64,000 nucleotides of DNA from Lepus europaeus (Eukaryota; Chordata; Mammalia; Lagomorpha; Leporidae): assembly GCF_033115175.1 (NCBI RefSeq), contig NC_084850.1, positions 21,669,218 through 21,733,217 on the forward strand. Reading direction: 5' to 3'. Under the pieces are notes generated by a model. The model had not been told where the DNA came from. It worked only from the letters and a program-made list of their open reading frames with translations, and did no database searches. Below are positions 11,442-22,394 of this stretch, one piece after another. Within the stretch, counting starts at the first letter, position 1. Every line of letters begins with the position of its first letter. The position numbers were made by a program, and so were the translations under genes.

Positions 11442-12381
11442 TGGGCACATATTGAAGACTTACTAGTTTCAGACTCAAGGCATCTGTCACCAGCTCTGCC
11501 GCTAGAGAACTCTGGGGATGTTTTCATCTATGGTTCTGCGGCAACATCTCACACACTACAAGGAGGATGTTCGCTCACTCAAAAAAAGGCAGCATGTGAA
11601 AATGTAGGTTTTTAATGCCATACCTTCAGGGACAAGTGATGAGATTTAATTTTTTAAAAAATCAGAGGTATGGGATCCTAAAAGTCAACTGGAAATTTCT
11701 GCTTCCGGGAAGATGGAGAACAACTAAAAACCCTGGATATTACATATAAAACAAACATGTGAAGACCAAGATAAGTGAAGAGAAAGCAGACAGACTAGCT
11801 AAGGCCCTCCAGACCCAAAGAATGACATGGCAGCAAGTTGGTTCTCTGAGCTCTTTTTGTCTCACATAGCTCAGGCTGGCTGCTACAGAGGTCAGTAATT
11901 CAGAAAATATCCCAAGGAGCATATTTGTAAAAGCCCCAACAAAAGCCTGCTCTCTCAAGCCAAAGGACCAGAAAGACGAAAGCACCCTCAGAAGACGAAA
12001 CATTTAAATAATTACTGTTCTACTATAGTCAAACACCATGGGAAAAAACTGTGACCCTCCACCCCAATTGTGCCAACAAAGGCCAAGTGGGCTTGAACTT
12101 CTACCCAGTCTGGCAGTAAGCAAGACAGCAACTCTGCTTTCCTCTGCTGTAGCCATGGCAGGAACTCATAAGCTAAAATAAAAGGTTTAAATAATATCCA
12201 GAGTTTCATAACACCCAAAATGAACAGTATTAAATTAAAAATTGCTCATCACAGCAAGAAGCAGGAAGATCTTAAACTGAATGAAAAATACAACCAATTA
12301 TCTGCCAAACAGGAAGATGACTGAGATGATAGAATTATATGACAAAGATTTGGAGATAGCTATCATAAAAATACCTCATGA

Positions 12382-12742
12382 GGGGATGGTGTTGTGGCAT
12401 AGCAGATAATGCTGCCACGTGCAATGCTGGCATTCCTTATGGGCACTGGTGTAAGTCTTGGCTGCTCCACTTGCAATCCACCTCCTTGCCAATGCACCTG
12501 GGAAAGCAGAAGATGGCCCAAGTACTTGAACCCCTGCACCCATGTGGGAGACTCAGATGAAGCTCCTGGCTCCTGGCTTTAACCTGGCCCAGCCCTGGCT
12601 GCTGCACCATTTGGAGGGTGAACCAGCAAATGGAAGATATTCTCTCTCTCTCTTTCTCTCTCTCTCTCTCCCTGCCTCCCTCCCTCTCATCATCTCTCCC
12701 TTTCTCTCTGTAACTTTGCCTTTCAAATAAATAAATCTTTTA
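12382..12742 (+). mobile_element. CSINE in L1M, TSD visible
   Basis: It is flanked by AAAAATACCTCATGA (12367-12381) and AAAAATACTTCATGA (12743-12757), one mismatch. It has the 'ggatggtgttgtggcatag' head, a long CT-rich segment and a TTTCAAATAAATAAATC end. Confidence 0.93.
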
Positions 12743-13687
12743 AAAAATACTTCATGAACATTGAAACAAATAAAAAGAATAGACAATCTTTCTCAGTGAA
12801 TCAATAATATATAAATGTACCAAGTGAAAATTTTAGAACTTAAAAACACATCTAGAAATGAAAATCTCAGTGGATGGGCCCAACTGAAGAGTGAGGAGGA
12901 CAAAGGAAAGGATCAATGAATTTGAATATACAAAAATAGAAATTACACAGAAAACAGACCGGAAAAAAATGAACAAACCCTCAGAGACCTGTGGAACTAT
13001 TACAGAAGATATGCCATTCTTGTCATTGGAATCCCAGGATAAAAGGAGAAAGAGAGTGAGGCTGGAAAGTATTCAAAGGATTAATGACTGAAAATTTTCC
13101 AAATTTTGCAACAGACATAAATCTAGAGAATTAAAAACTGAGAGAATATCTAACAGGATAAACTCATAGAAATCCACAATAATACACATCATAGTCAAAA
13201 CTGACAAAACTAAAGACAAAGAAAAAAACTGAAAGCAGACAGAAGAAAAAAAGATATTACTATCAGAGAAACAATGATTTGGATGAGAACAAATTTCTCA
13301 TCAAAAACCAGGTAGTCCATAAGTAATTGTATAAAAACTGAATCCTATATCCCACAAAAATGCTTTTTAAGAATGAAGGAAAATTAGGAGACTCTGTATC
13401 AGACACTCTGTATCAGACCGGCTCTGAAAGATTAGATAAAGGAAGTTCTCTAGACAGAATGGAAATGAAAAAAGAAGAAATCTTAGAATATTAATAAGGA
13501 AGAAAAAACACAAAAAGCAAAATTATGGGTAAGTAGATTTCTCCCTCTTGAGTCTTTAAAATTTTGTTGGATGATTGAAGTAAAAAGTGTAACACTGTTT
13601 GATATAGTTCTAAATGTACATAGAGGAAATATTTCAAACAATTGTAAACTGAAGAGTTAAAGGGACATTAACAAAGTAAGATTTCTT

Positions 13688-14007
13688 TTTTTTAGATTCA
13701 TTTGAAAGTCAGAGTTATAGAAAGAAAGGGAGAGACAGAGAGATCTCTTCCATCCTCTGGTTCACTCCCCCAGATGGCTGCAACAGCTGGAGCTGTATGA
13801 GGCTGAAGCCAGGAGCCAGGAGCTTCATCCACGTCTCCCACGTGGGTAGCAAGGGCCCAAGCACTTGGCTGTCCTCCACTGCCCTCCCAGGCACATCAGC
13901 AGGGAGCTGGTTCAGAAGTGGAGTAGCCAGGATACGAATCAGCACCCACATGGGATGCCAGCATCGCAGGCAGTGGTTTAACCCACTACATCACAGAGCT
14001 GGCCCCA
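13688..14007 (-). mobile_element. CSINE in L1M, minus strand
   Basis: The tail side is 'tttttttagattcatttgaa' at the left and the head 'tcacagagctggcccc' at the right. The flanks 'aagtaagatttctt' and 'aagataagatttct' are an approximate target-site duplication within the L1M. Confidence 0.9.
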
Positions 14008-14405
14008 AGATAAGATTTCTACATTTCACTTGAACTGGTAAAATCCTATCAGTAGACTGTGATAAGTCATGTTTATATAATATAATACCTAGAGCAACCA
14101 CTAAAAATTTATGCAAATATGTACACTCAAAACCACTAATGATAGATAAACAAGATATTCCCTAAAATATTCAAGTACTCATAGGAAGACAAGGAAAAGA
14201 GGAACAAAAAATAAATAGAAAATAAAAATGGCAGACTTAGTTCTTAAGATATCAATAATTATATTAAAGGCAAAAAGGTCTGAAGACACCAATGAGAAAA
14301 GAGATTGGCAGAGGGGGTAAGAAAAAATGATCCATCATATGCACTCTATAAGAAAATCATATTAACTATAATGATATAGAAAGGTAAAAGGACGGGAATA
14401 TGTAA

Positions 14406-14407
<2 letters not shown>

Positions 14408-14438
<31 letters not shown>
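14408..14438. repeat. (TA)n microsatellite
   Basis: About 15 TA dinucleotides inside the ancient L1. Confidence 0.95.
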
Positions 14439-14440
<2 letters not shown>

Positions 14441-15025
14441 GCAAACATTAATCAAAAGCAAGGATAGGTGTCAATATAGGCTTCAGAGAAATAAAATAAC
14501 CAGAGACAGTGATATTACAAAATGATAAAAAGGTCAATCCACCAAGAAGATAGCAATTCAAAATGTATATACACCAAACAAGTCTGCTTGTGGAACAAAA
14601 TATGTGAGGTAACAATTGATAGAAGTGAAAAAATATACAATTATAGCTGTGTATAGAATGTCAACATTCCTTCTCAACAATTGTTAGAAGAACTAAACAG
14701 AAAATCAACAAAGATATAGAATAACTCAATAAAACATGCCATCAACTGTCGGGTCAACATTGATGGATTATTCCGTCCAACACCAGAAGAATTCACATCC
14801 TTTTCAAGTACTGAAACATAGACAAAGACAGACACATCCGGAGCCATAAAACAAAGGCATAGTGTGTTCTCTGAACGTAACGGAATCAAATCAGAAGTCA
14901 ATAACCTAAGGAAAACAGGAAAATATCCAAATACTTGGAAACAAAATAACATACTTCTAAATTCTCTATAGCTCAAAGAATAAGTCTCAGGAGAAATGTT
15001 TTCAATACATTAAATTCAATTCAGG

Positions 15026-15340
15026 AATGGGCATGTGGTACACTGGTAAGACATTATTTGGGATGCCTGCATCCCATATGGGAGTGCCTGGTTCTGAGTC
15101 CCAGCTTCTCGGATTCTAATCCAGTTTCTTGATAATGTGTACCCTGGGAGGCTGCAGAGGATGGCTGAAGTGTTTGGGTCCCTGCCACCCATGTAGGAGA
15201 CCTGGTTCAAGTTCCTGGCTCCTGGCTTTAACCTAGCTCAGCCCTGAGTGTTGTGAGCATTTAAGGAATAAACCAGTGGATGGAAGATTTTTCTCCATCT
15301 GTCTCTCTGCCTTTCAACTAAAATGACAACAAATAAATAA
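15026..15340 (+). mobile_element. CSINE, old subfamily, in L1M
   Basis: It contains 'gggcatgtggtacactggta', 'gcatcccatatgggagtgcc' and 'ctcctggctttaacctagct', ending 'gcctttcaactaaaatgac'. The A-rich tail is degraded, in keeping with an old insertion. Confidence 0.85.
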
Positions 15341-15454
15341 ATATTGAAATTAAAATTTCAAGCACAATATATGAAAATTTGTATAACACAGCAAAACCTG
15401 TGCTGAGAGAGAATAATTTTATATTACTAAATCATATAATTAGCAAAAGCAGGG

Positions 15455-15960
15455 TAGGGGTGGGGCATATGTTTAGCTTAGTAGTTAAGACATTAGTTAG
15501 GGGGCTGGCACTGTGGTGCAGTGGGTTAACGCCCTGGCCTGAAGCGCTGGCATCCCATATGGGAGCCGGTTCTAGTCCCAGCTGCTCCACTTTCGATCCA
15601 GCTCTCTGCTATGGCCTGGGAAAGCAGTAGAAGATGGCCCAAGTCCTTGGGCCCCTGCACCCACGTGGGAGACCTGGAGGAAGCTCCTGGCTCCTGGCTT
15701 CGGATCGGCGCAGCTCTGGCCATTGCGGCCAATTGGGGAGTGAACCAGCAGATGGAAGATATTACTCTCTTTCTTTCTCTCTCTCTCTCTGCCTCTCCTC
15801 TCTCTGTGTAACTCTGACTTTCAAATAAATAAATAAATCTTAAAAAAAAGACATTAGTTAGGAAACCTGCATACCATATGAGAGTGGCTAGGTTTGATAC
15901 CTGACTTCAGCTTCCTGTTAATACAGATCCTAGGAGGCAACATCAGTAACCTAAGTTCCT
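15455..15960 (+). mobile_element. Old CSINE split by a younger CSINE
   Basis: The head 'gggtggggcatatgtttagc' to 15501 continues after the younger insertion at 15863 with 'gaaacctgcataccatatga' and 'cctgacttcagcttcctgtt'. Only about the first half of the old element survives; L1M sequence resumes at about 15961 with 'tacctcaaaaacctagaaaa'. Confidence 0.8.
15502..15847 (+). mobile_element. CSINE nested inside CSINE, perfect TSD
   Basis: The 15-bp duplication AAGACATTAGTTAGG occurs at 15487-15501 and 15848-15862 and lies inside the older C repeat. The inserted copy has the GGGGCTGGCACTGTGGTGCAG head and an intact AAATAAATAAATAAATC end. Confidence 0.95.
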
Positions 15961-15998
15961 ACCTCAAAAACCTAGAAAAAGAACAAGAATAAATACAG

Positions 15999-16309
15999 AG
16001 GCCAGCGCTGTGCCGCAGTGGGTAAGGCCACTGCCTGCAGTGCTGGCATCCCCATATGGGAACCGGTTCAAGTCCCAGTTGCTCCACTTCCAATCCAGCT
16101 CTCTGCTATGGCCTGGGAAAGCAGTAGATGATGGCCCAAGTGCTTGGGGCCCTAAACCCATGTGGGAGGCGCAGAGGAAGCTCCTGGCTCCTGGCTTTGG
16201 ATTGGTGCAGCTCTGGCCATTGTGACCATTTGGGGAATGAAGCATTGGATGGAAGACCTCTCTGACTCTGCCTCTCTGTAACTCTTCAAATAAATAATTT
16301 TTTAAAAAA
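15999..16309 (+). mobile_element. CSINE in L1M, TSD visible
   Basis: The flanks AGAATAAATACAG (15986-15998) and GGAATAAATACAA (16310-16322) form an approximate duplication. The head reads AGGCCAGCGCTGTGCCGCAG; the tail is CTTCAAATAAATAATTTTT. Confidence 0.92.
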
Positions 16310-16629
16310 AGGAATAAATACAAACCAAGAAGGAAAGAAATAAAAATGAGTGTAGAAATCAATAAAATTGAGAGAAAGAAAGCAATAGTGAAGATTAATA
16401 AAACAAAAAGTTAGCCCTTTGTAGAAGATGGGAAAAATGGACAGACCTCTAACAAGAATGGCAAAAAAAGGAGAAAAGAAGCAATTTAACAATATCAGGA
16501 ACAAAATGGAGGATACTCCTACAGACCCTGCAGACACCAAAATGATAACAATCCCGCACACATAAATGCCCTAGATGAAATGGAATAATTCCTTTAAAAA
16601 CACAACTTACCACAACTTACCCGATCTAA

Positions 16630-17053
16630 ATATAGTTAGTAACCCCAAGTAACTATGTTTCGAAAAAGTGCCTCCATTCAGAGAGGCAGGTCCGACTTCC
16701 CGTAAAAGCAGCGTCACTCTGGGGAAACCGAAAGTTACAAGGGAACAGCTCGCTAGCGTTCACCATATAAGGAAGTCCCCTGGGTCTGACCCAATCAGGA
16801 ACAACCGCGTTCGATCAGGAAGTAGCAGAGGTGACCCCAGCCAATCCACCGTTACCCCGCCCCCCTCGATGACGTAACCGGGCTTTAAAAGAGGCTCCCA
16901 AGCACGGCTGGGGCCTTCCTCTGCCCTCCGCTGCGCGGTTGAGTAGGTGGGGTCCCTGCTGCAGCTTGTACTTCTGAAATACAACTTGCTCTTGCATTTC
17001 GGTGTGTTTAAGTCTCTGGTGGTGTTTGGGGGTCCGACGATCTGGGCACAACA
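16630..17053 (+). mobile_element. ERV class I (gammaretrovirus-like) solo LTR, sense strand
   Basis: About 420 bp of sequence unlike its A-rich L1 surroundings interrupts L1M ORF2. It shows U3/R/U5 organisation: CCAAT boxes at 16791 and 16841, a CRE-like TGACGTAA at 16870-16877, a TATA-like TTTAAAA at 16884-16890, a poly(A)-signal variant AATACA at 16978-16983, and a U5-like GT-rich stretch ending CACAACA at 17053. The 5' boundary is uncertain (16630-16656) and no target-site duplication was resolved. No internal retroviral genes adjoin it, so it is a solo LTR. Confidence 0.75.
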
Positions 17054-17123
17054 TCAATTCAAAATCTCCCCAAATGGAAATCACTGGAGAATTCTACCAA
17101 ATACTTTAAAAAGTAGTGCCAAT

Positions 17124-17406
17124 CAGCATCCCATATGGGCACCGGTTCTAGTCCTGGCTGATCCTCTTCCCATCCAGCTCTCTGCTATGGCCTGGGAAAG
17201 CAGTAGAAGATGGCCCAAATCCTTGGGTCCCTGTGCCCACATGGGAGACCCAGAAGAAGCTTCTGGCTCCTGGCTTTGGATCGGCACAGCTCCGGCTGTT
17301 GCAGCCATCTGTGGGGTGAACCAGCAGATGAAAGACCTCTCTCTCTCTCTCTCTGTCTCTACTTCTCTCTGTAACTCTCTTTCAAATAAATAAAATAAAT
17401 ATTTTT
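17124..17406 (+). mobile_element. CSINE, 5'-truncated, TSD visible
   Basis: The duplication AAAAAGTAGTGCCAAT (17108-17123) / AAAAAGTAGTTCCAAT (17407-17422) flanks a copy that starts at 'agcatcccatatgggcacc', so about the first 50 bp of the head are missing. This is the mark of incomplete reverse transcription. Confidence 0.93.
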
Positions 17407-17779
17407 AAAAAGTAGTTCCAATTCTACATGATCTATTTATGATATAAGCAGAGGGAATATTTCCAAGTTCATTTTATGAATCTAATATTACCCTGATAAC
17501 AAAATGAAGAAAGCTATAGACCAATATCACTCATGAATATAGATACAAAAATCCATACCAAAATATTAGCAAGTAGAATTCAATAACAAAAAATTTATAC
17601 TCCATGACCAAATATGGTTTATTGCGGGTATACAAGTCTAGTTCAATATTCAAAAACCAAATTATGTAAATCACCATATTTACTTGCTAAAGAAGAAAAA
17701 TTACATGATCATCTCAATTACTGTAGAAAAGGCATTTGACAAAATTCAGCAAATAAGGACTTGAGAGAAACTTCCTCAA

Positions 17780-17806
17780 CACACACACACACATACACAC
17801 ACATAC
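17780..17806. repeat. (AC)n microsatellite
   Basis: AC repeat with two ATAC interruptions inside the ancient L1. Confidence 0.9.
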
Positions 17807-17873
17807 TAAACAAAAAAGAAAAAAACCTTATAGCTAACATTGTACTTAATGCTTAAAAACTGAACACTTTCAC

Positions 17874-18327
17874 AGAATTTTTGAATGTTTTCTGTGTGCA
17901 GAAACATCAGAAAGTAGAAAGATTAGAAGACTGGATTCCTGGTTATCTACAGTGGTCCCATCATCACACAAAGCCTCCGTATGTTCTAGGATGGTGGAAT
18001 GGATTGGTTGTGATACATAGGGTGAACTTACTGGGTGGAAAAATATTCCACTGAGAACCTCTGGACTGACCAGATGGGATGATCAACCCAATGTTTCTCT
18101 CCCTATATATATAAACTCTTCCCCACTTCAATTACATGTTTCACCAGCCTAAAACTAAATTCCCAACATGATTCCTGTGAAGCACAGTTCTTACCAGGGT
18201 ACACACTCTCGTGTGCATAAACCATGCCTCAAACAGCTCAATCTCACCCCATGCCATCCATGCAGAGTTTATGGTGTTATCTAGGCTCTAATAAAGAAAA
18301 TTATATAAGCTTGCCTTTAAAAAAATG
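17874..18327 (+). pseudogene. A-tailed retro-insertion of unknown source (processed copy)
   Basis: A roughly 450-bp segment interrupts L1M ORF2. It ends with AATAAA at 18290-18295, 23 bases before a run of seven A (18319-18325). It is flanked by GAACACTTTCAC (17862-17873) and GAATGCTTTCAC (18328-18339), which differ by two transitions and fit a target-site duplication. L1 sequence before and after is continuous with the expected ORF2. These are the hallmarks of an mRNA 3' end mobilised by LINE machinery. I do not recognise the source transcript and there is no credible reading frame. A solo LTR is an alternative, since 'tatatataaactcttcccc' at 18105 could be a TATA box. Confidence 0.6.
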
Positions 18328-18883
18328 GAATGCTTTCACCCTAAGATCAGAAAGAAGGAAAGGACGTCGATTTTCACTTATATCATTCACTACAGCACTG
18401 GAAGTCCTAGCCAATACAATAAAGCCAAAAAAGATACAAAAAGCATATAGATTAGAAAGGAAGAAATAATGTTACCTCAATTTTCAGATGACATGTTGGT
18501 CTATATAGGGAATCTGAAGGAGACTATTTTTAAAACTAAAACTAATAAATGAGTTTAGCAAGGTCACAGGATACAAGATAGACATTCATGATTCAACCAC
18601 ATTTCTATATACTAACAATGAACACATACACTCCAAAATTTAAAACATAGTACCATTTATAGTTGCTCAAAAAGAAAACTCCTTAGGTATACATCTAACA
18701 AAACATGCATAAAACTTGCATCTTGAAAACCACAAACTGATAATGAAAAAAATCAAAGATAACCTAAATGAATAAAGAAGCATACCATGTTCATAGATTT
18801 GAAGGCTCAGTAAAGATGCCAATTCTCCATGAATTGGTAAACAGGTTTAACATAATTTCTATCAAAATCCCAGCAAGACTTTT

Positions 18884-19225
18884 TTTTTTAATTTTTGACA
18901 GGCAAAGTGGACAGTGAGAGAGAGAGACAGAGAGAAAGGTCTTCCTTTGCTGTTGGTTCACCTTCCAATGGCTGCCACGCCTGGGGCGCTGTGGCCGGCG
19001 CACCGTGCTGATCCGAAGCCAGGAGCCAGGCACTTCTCCTGGTCTCCCATGGGGTACAGGGCCCAAGCACTTGGGCCATCCTCCACTGCACTCCCGGGCC
19101 ATAGCAGAGAGCTGGCCTGGAAGAGGAGCAACCGGGACAGAATCCGGCGCCCCGACCGGGACACGAACCCGGTGTGCCGGTGCCGCAAGGTGGAGGATTA
19201 GCCTACTGAGTCACGGCGCCGGCCC
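18884..19225 (-). mobile_element. Young CSINE subfamily, minus strand, perfect TSD
   Basis: The 16-bp duplication TCCCAGCAAGACTTTT is perfect at 18868-18883 and 19226-19241. The copy is GC-rich ('cggcgccccgaccgggacac') with a head reading GGCCGGCGCCGTGACTCAGT on the minus strand and a TGTCAAAAA-type tail lacking AAATAAATAAATCTT. It belongs to the same younger subfamily as 19372, 55473 and 58845. Confidence 0.95.
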
Positions 19226-19371
19226 TCCCAGCAAGACTTTTGTAAAATTTTATCCAAAATTTAGAAAAAAAATTCAAAGGAACTAGAATAGTTAAACCAT
19301 TTTGGAAAAAGAAGGATAAAATGGGAGGAATCCATTGACCCTATCCATAGTAATTAAGACTGTATGATGTT

Positions 19372-19769
19372 GGCCGGCACCGTGGCTCACTAGGCTAATC
19401 CTCCACCTGCGGCACCGGCACCCTGGGTTCTAGTCCCATTTGGGGCACCCCGGGTTCTAGTCCCAGTTGGGGCACTGGATTCTGTCCCAGTTGCTCCTCT
19501 TCCAGTCCAGCTCTCTGCTGTGGCCTGAGAGGGCAGCGGAGGATGGCCCAAGTCCTTGGGCCCTGCACCCACATGGGAGACCAGGAGGAAGTACCCGGCT
19601 CCTGGCTTCGGATCGGCACAGTGCCAGCCGTAGTGGCCATTAGAGGAGTGAACCAACGGAAGGAAGACCTCTCTCTCTCTGTGTCTCTCTCTCACTGTCT
19701 ATAACTCTCTCTCTGTTTCTCTCTCTCTCACTGTCTAACTCTGCCTGACCAAAAAAAAAAAAGACTAAA
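19372..19769 (+). mobile_element. Young CSINE subfamily with internal tandem duplication
   Basis: It is flanked by AAGACTGTATGATGTT (19356-19371) and AAGACTGTATGATATT (19770-19785). The GGCCGGCACCGTGGCTCAC head is followed by two copies of a ~26-bp unit that carries the B-box-like GGGTTCTAGTCCC (near 19425 and 19452). The tail is CTGACC plus about a dozen A. Confidence 0.95.
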
Positions 19770-19949
19770 AAGACTGTATGATATTGACAAAGGGATGGAC
19801 TTGATCAATACAACAAAACTCAGAAATAGACCCACATAAATACAGCTAACTAATTTTTTCAAAGGTACAAATGCAACTCAGTAGATGAAACAAAGTCTTT
19901 TAACAGATGGTGATGGAAAATGTGCTCATTCACACGGAGGAGGGGAGCA

Positions 19950-20385
19950 CCTTGTAACAGTCAGGATTTCAAAGAAACAGAATCATCAGGGTGTGTGTGT
20001 GTGTGTGTGTGTATTTAGACAGTTATGAATGGATTGATTGATTTTAAGGAATTGTTTCATGGGCTTGGGCAAACTGTAAAATCCAAAATCTGTAAGGTAG
20101 GCCAGTAGGTTAGAGACCCAGGGAAGAGTTGATATGGTAGTTTGAAACCAAAGGCAGTCTGCTGGCAAATTCCCTCTTCCTTAAGGGAGGTTAGCCTTTC
20201 ACTTAAGGTCTTCAACAAATTGGTTGAGGGCCACCCACATTATAGAATGTTATCTGCTTTACTCAGAGTCTAACAATTTAAATGCTAAAACTGTCTAAAA
20301 ACATACCTTCACAACACCATCCATAAGTGTTTCACCAAATATCTGTACTGTGGCCTAGTTAAGTTGACACATAAAATTAAGCATC
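19950..20385 (+). repeat. Ancient mammal-wide repeat with (TG)n
   Basis: It begins 'accttgtaacagtcaggatt' and 'tcaaagaaacagaatcatca', includes a TG run at 19990-20013, and ends 'agttgacacataaaattaag' plus 'catcacaaac'. Human genomes carry the same pattern ('gttctccagagaaacagaacc ... gttgacacataaaattaaccatcaca'). I cannot name the family with certainty. It sits inside the ancient L1. Confidence 0.65.
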
Positions 20386-20484
20386 ACAAACCTCAACCTA
20401 AGTCTCATACTTTATACAAAAACTAACTGAAAATGAATCACATCCTTAAGTGTAAAAATTATAAAAATTATAAACAAACAGGAG

Positions 20485-20788
20485 GGGCTGGAGCTGTGGT
20501 GTAGCAGGTAAGGCTGCCTCCTGCGGTGCCGGCATCCCATATGAGCACCAGTTCGAGTCCTGGCTGCTCCACTTCTAATCCAGCTATCTTCTATGGCCTG
20601 GAAAAGCAGTGGAAGATGGCCCAAGTCCTTGGGACCCTACACCCATGTGGGAGACCTGGAAGAAGCTCCTGGCTCCTGGCTTCAGATAGGCACAGTTCCA
20701 GCCATTGTAGTCAAGTGGGGAACTCTCCTTCTATCTCTTTGTAACTCTGACTTTCGAATAAATTAATGAATCTTTAAAAAAAAAAAAA
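20485..20788 (+). mobile_element. CSINE in L1M, TSD visible
   Basis: The short duplication AAACAGGAG flanks it (20476-20484 and 20789-20797). The head is GGGCTGGAGCTGTGGTGTAG. The CT-rich segment is shorter than usual. Confidence 0.93.
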
Positions 20789-20849
20789 AAACAGGAGAAA
20801 ATCTTCAGGATCTATAACTTAGGCAAAAAGTTCCCAGAGTTTTTTTTCA

Positions 20850-21180
20850 AGATTTAATTTTTTTTAAAGGCAGAGTGATCAAGAGTGAGGGAGAGACAGA
20901 GACAGATAGAGAATCTTCAACCCACTGTTTCACTCCCAAATGCCCACAGCAGTCGGGGGGGGGGGTGGGGGGCAGGTTGAAGCCAGGAGCCAGGAACCCC
21001 ATCTGGGTCTCCCAGGTGGAAGGCAGGAACTCTAGCACTTGCACCATAACCTTCTGCTTCTCACGCACCTTAGCAGGAAGCTGGATCAAAAACAGAGTAA
21101 CCAAGACTCAAACCAGCACTTGATAGGAAAGGAAGGCATCCCAAACAGCAGCATAATTCACTGCACCACAATGCTGGTCC
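20850..21180 (-). mobile_element. CSINE, minus strand, G-run
   Basis: It reads from a T-rich tail at 20850 to 'gcaccacaatgctggtccc' at 21180. A run of ten G interrupted by one T (about 20955-20972) is unusual for the family. Confidence 0.88.
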
Positions 21181-21872
21181 CAGTTCTTGGACTTGATACC
21201 AAAAGCACAATCCATAGAAAGAATAATCAATAAAATGGACCTGATAAAGGTGTAAAATTTGCTTTGTGGAAGACTCTGTTAAGAGGATGAAAAAGTATAA
21301 AATGGCAGAAAATATTTGCAAGCCACACATCAGACAAGTAACTCATACTTAAGAATATATGAAGAACTTTTAAAAATTCAGCAATAAAAAACATCCAATT
21401 AGAAAATGGGCAAAAGGCAGGAAGATATGTTTCACCAAGGAAAAATGATGGATGGTAAAGATGTTGGTCATCTTTAACCATTAGGGAAATGCAAATTAAG
21501 ATCACAATGAGATATCACTATACACCTATCAGAATAGCCATAATTTTAAAAATAATGCTGACAATACCAAATGCTGGCAAGAACGTGGAGAGATTGGATC
21601 TCTCAGATATTGCTGGTGGGAATGTGAAATGCTCCCAAAACTCTGGAAAAGAGTTTGGCAGTTTCTTACAAAACTAAACAAGCAATTATCATAGGATCCA
21701 GCAATCACACTCCTGGGCATTTATCCCGGAGAAATTAAAACATATGTCCCCACAAAATCTTGTACATGAATGTTTGTAGCAATTTCAATTGTAATAGTGA
21801 AAAATGAGAAACAACCAAAATGTCCTTTGATAGGTGAATAGTTAAACTGTGGTCCAGTAAAAAAGGAATATG

Positions 21873-22200
21873 GGGCCGGCGCTGTGGCGTATCGGGTAAA
21901 ACCGCCACCTCTGGTGCCAGCATCCCATATGGGCGCCAGTTCGAGTCCCAGCTGCTCCACTTCCAATCCAGCTCTCTGCTATGGCCTGGGAAAGCAGTGG
22001 AAGATGGCTCAAGTCCTTGGATTCCTAACCCGTGTGAGAGACCCAGAAGAAGCTCCAGGTTCCTGGCTTCAAATGGGCACAGCTCCGGCCATTGGGGCCA
22101 TCCAGAGAGTGAACCAGCAGATGGAAGACCTCTCTCTCTCTCTCTCTCTCTCGCCCCTCTGCCTCTCTGTAACTCTGCCTTTCAAATAAAATAATCTTTT
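21873..22200 (+). mobile_element. CSINE in L1M
   Basis: A clean copy with GGGGCCGGCGCTGTGGCG head, 'cagttcgagtcccagctgct' B-box region and a TTTCAAATAAAATAATC end. The L1M resumes after it with 'aggaatagacaacaacttgg'. Confidence 0.95.
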
Positions 22201-22394
22201 TAGGAATAGACAACAACTTGGCTGAACTGCAAGGATATTGAGTGGCAAAACTGCACAAAGATCTCCACCCCTCGCCCCTCCACTATTGGGGACATTGTCA
22301 ATTTTTTAGGCTTCAGATGACAAATTGGAAAAAAAGCAGCAGCTCAGGTGATTTCATCCTGTGGCATTGTATAAGAAGTAGGCAATATCTATTT

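Larger units (their letters stand above)
11640..22255 (+). mobile_element. Ancient L1M LINE-1, near full length, multiply interrupted
   Basis: A single sense-strand ancient L1 can be followed through 10.6 kb of sequence, of which roughly half belongs to the element. A 5'/ORF1-side part (11.64-13.6 kb) includes 'ggagatagctatcataaaaa'. ORF2 follows from about 14.0 kb: 'ggagaattctaccaaatact' at 17090, 'gaaaaggcatttgacaaaat' at 17726, a degraded RT active site at 18481-18492 that would read F-S-D-D instead of F-A-D-D, and 'ctggtgggaatgtgaaatgc' near 21614. The ORF2 end/3' part runs to about 22255. All frames are destroyed by stops and indels. Later insertions are listed separately and were not excised by recombination. 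Insertion ages nest: the L1 is oldest, old CSINEs sit in it, and a younger CSINE sits in one of those (15502-15847). Confidence 0.85.

Noticed and set aside
15502..15847. Many open frames of 60-130 codons with similar proteins across the window
   Set aside because: They coincide with CSINE bodies on either strand and repeat the same peptide patterns (for example those with AVAWESSRRWPKSLGP); they are reading frames of the repeat, not genes.
16653..17393. Retroviral or cellular coding frame at the LTR
   Set aside because: Frames here span the LTR, L1 and a CSINE; the sequence has LTR regulatory organisation and no gag, pol or env similarity.
21930..21965. tRNA gene suggested by a B-box GGTTCGAGTCC-like motif
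   Set aside because: The motif is part of the tRNA-derived CSINE promoter; there is no complete cloverleaf.
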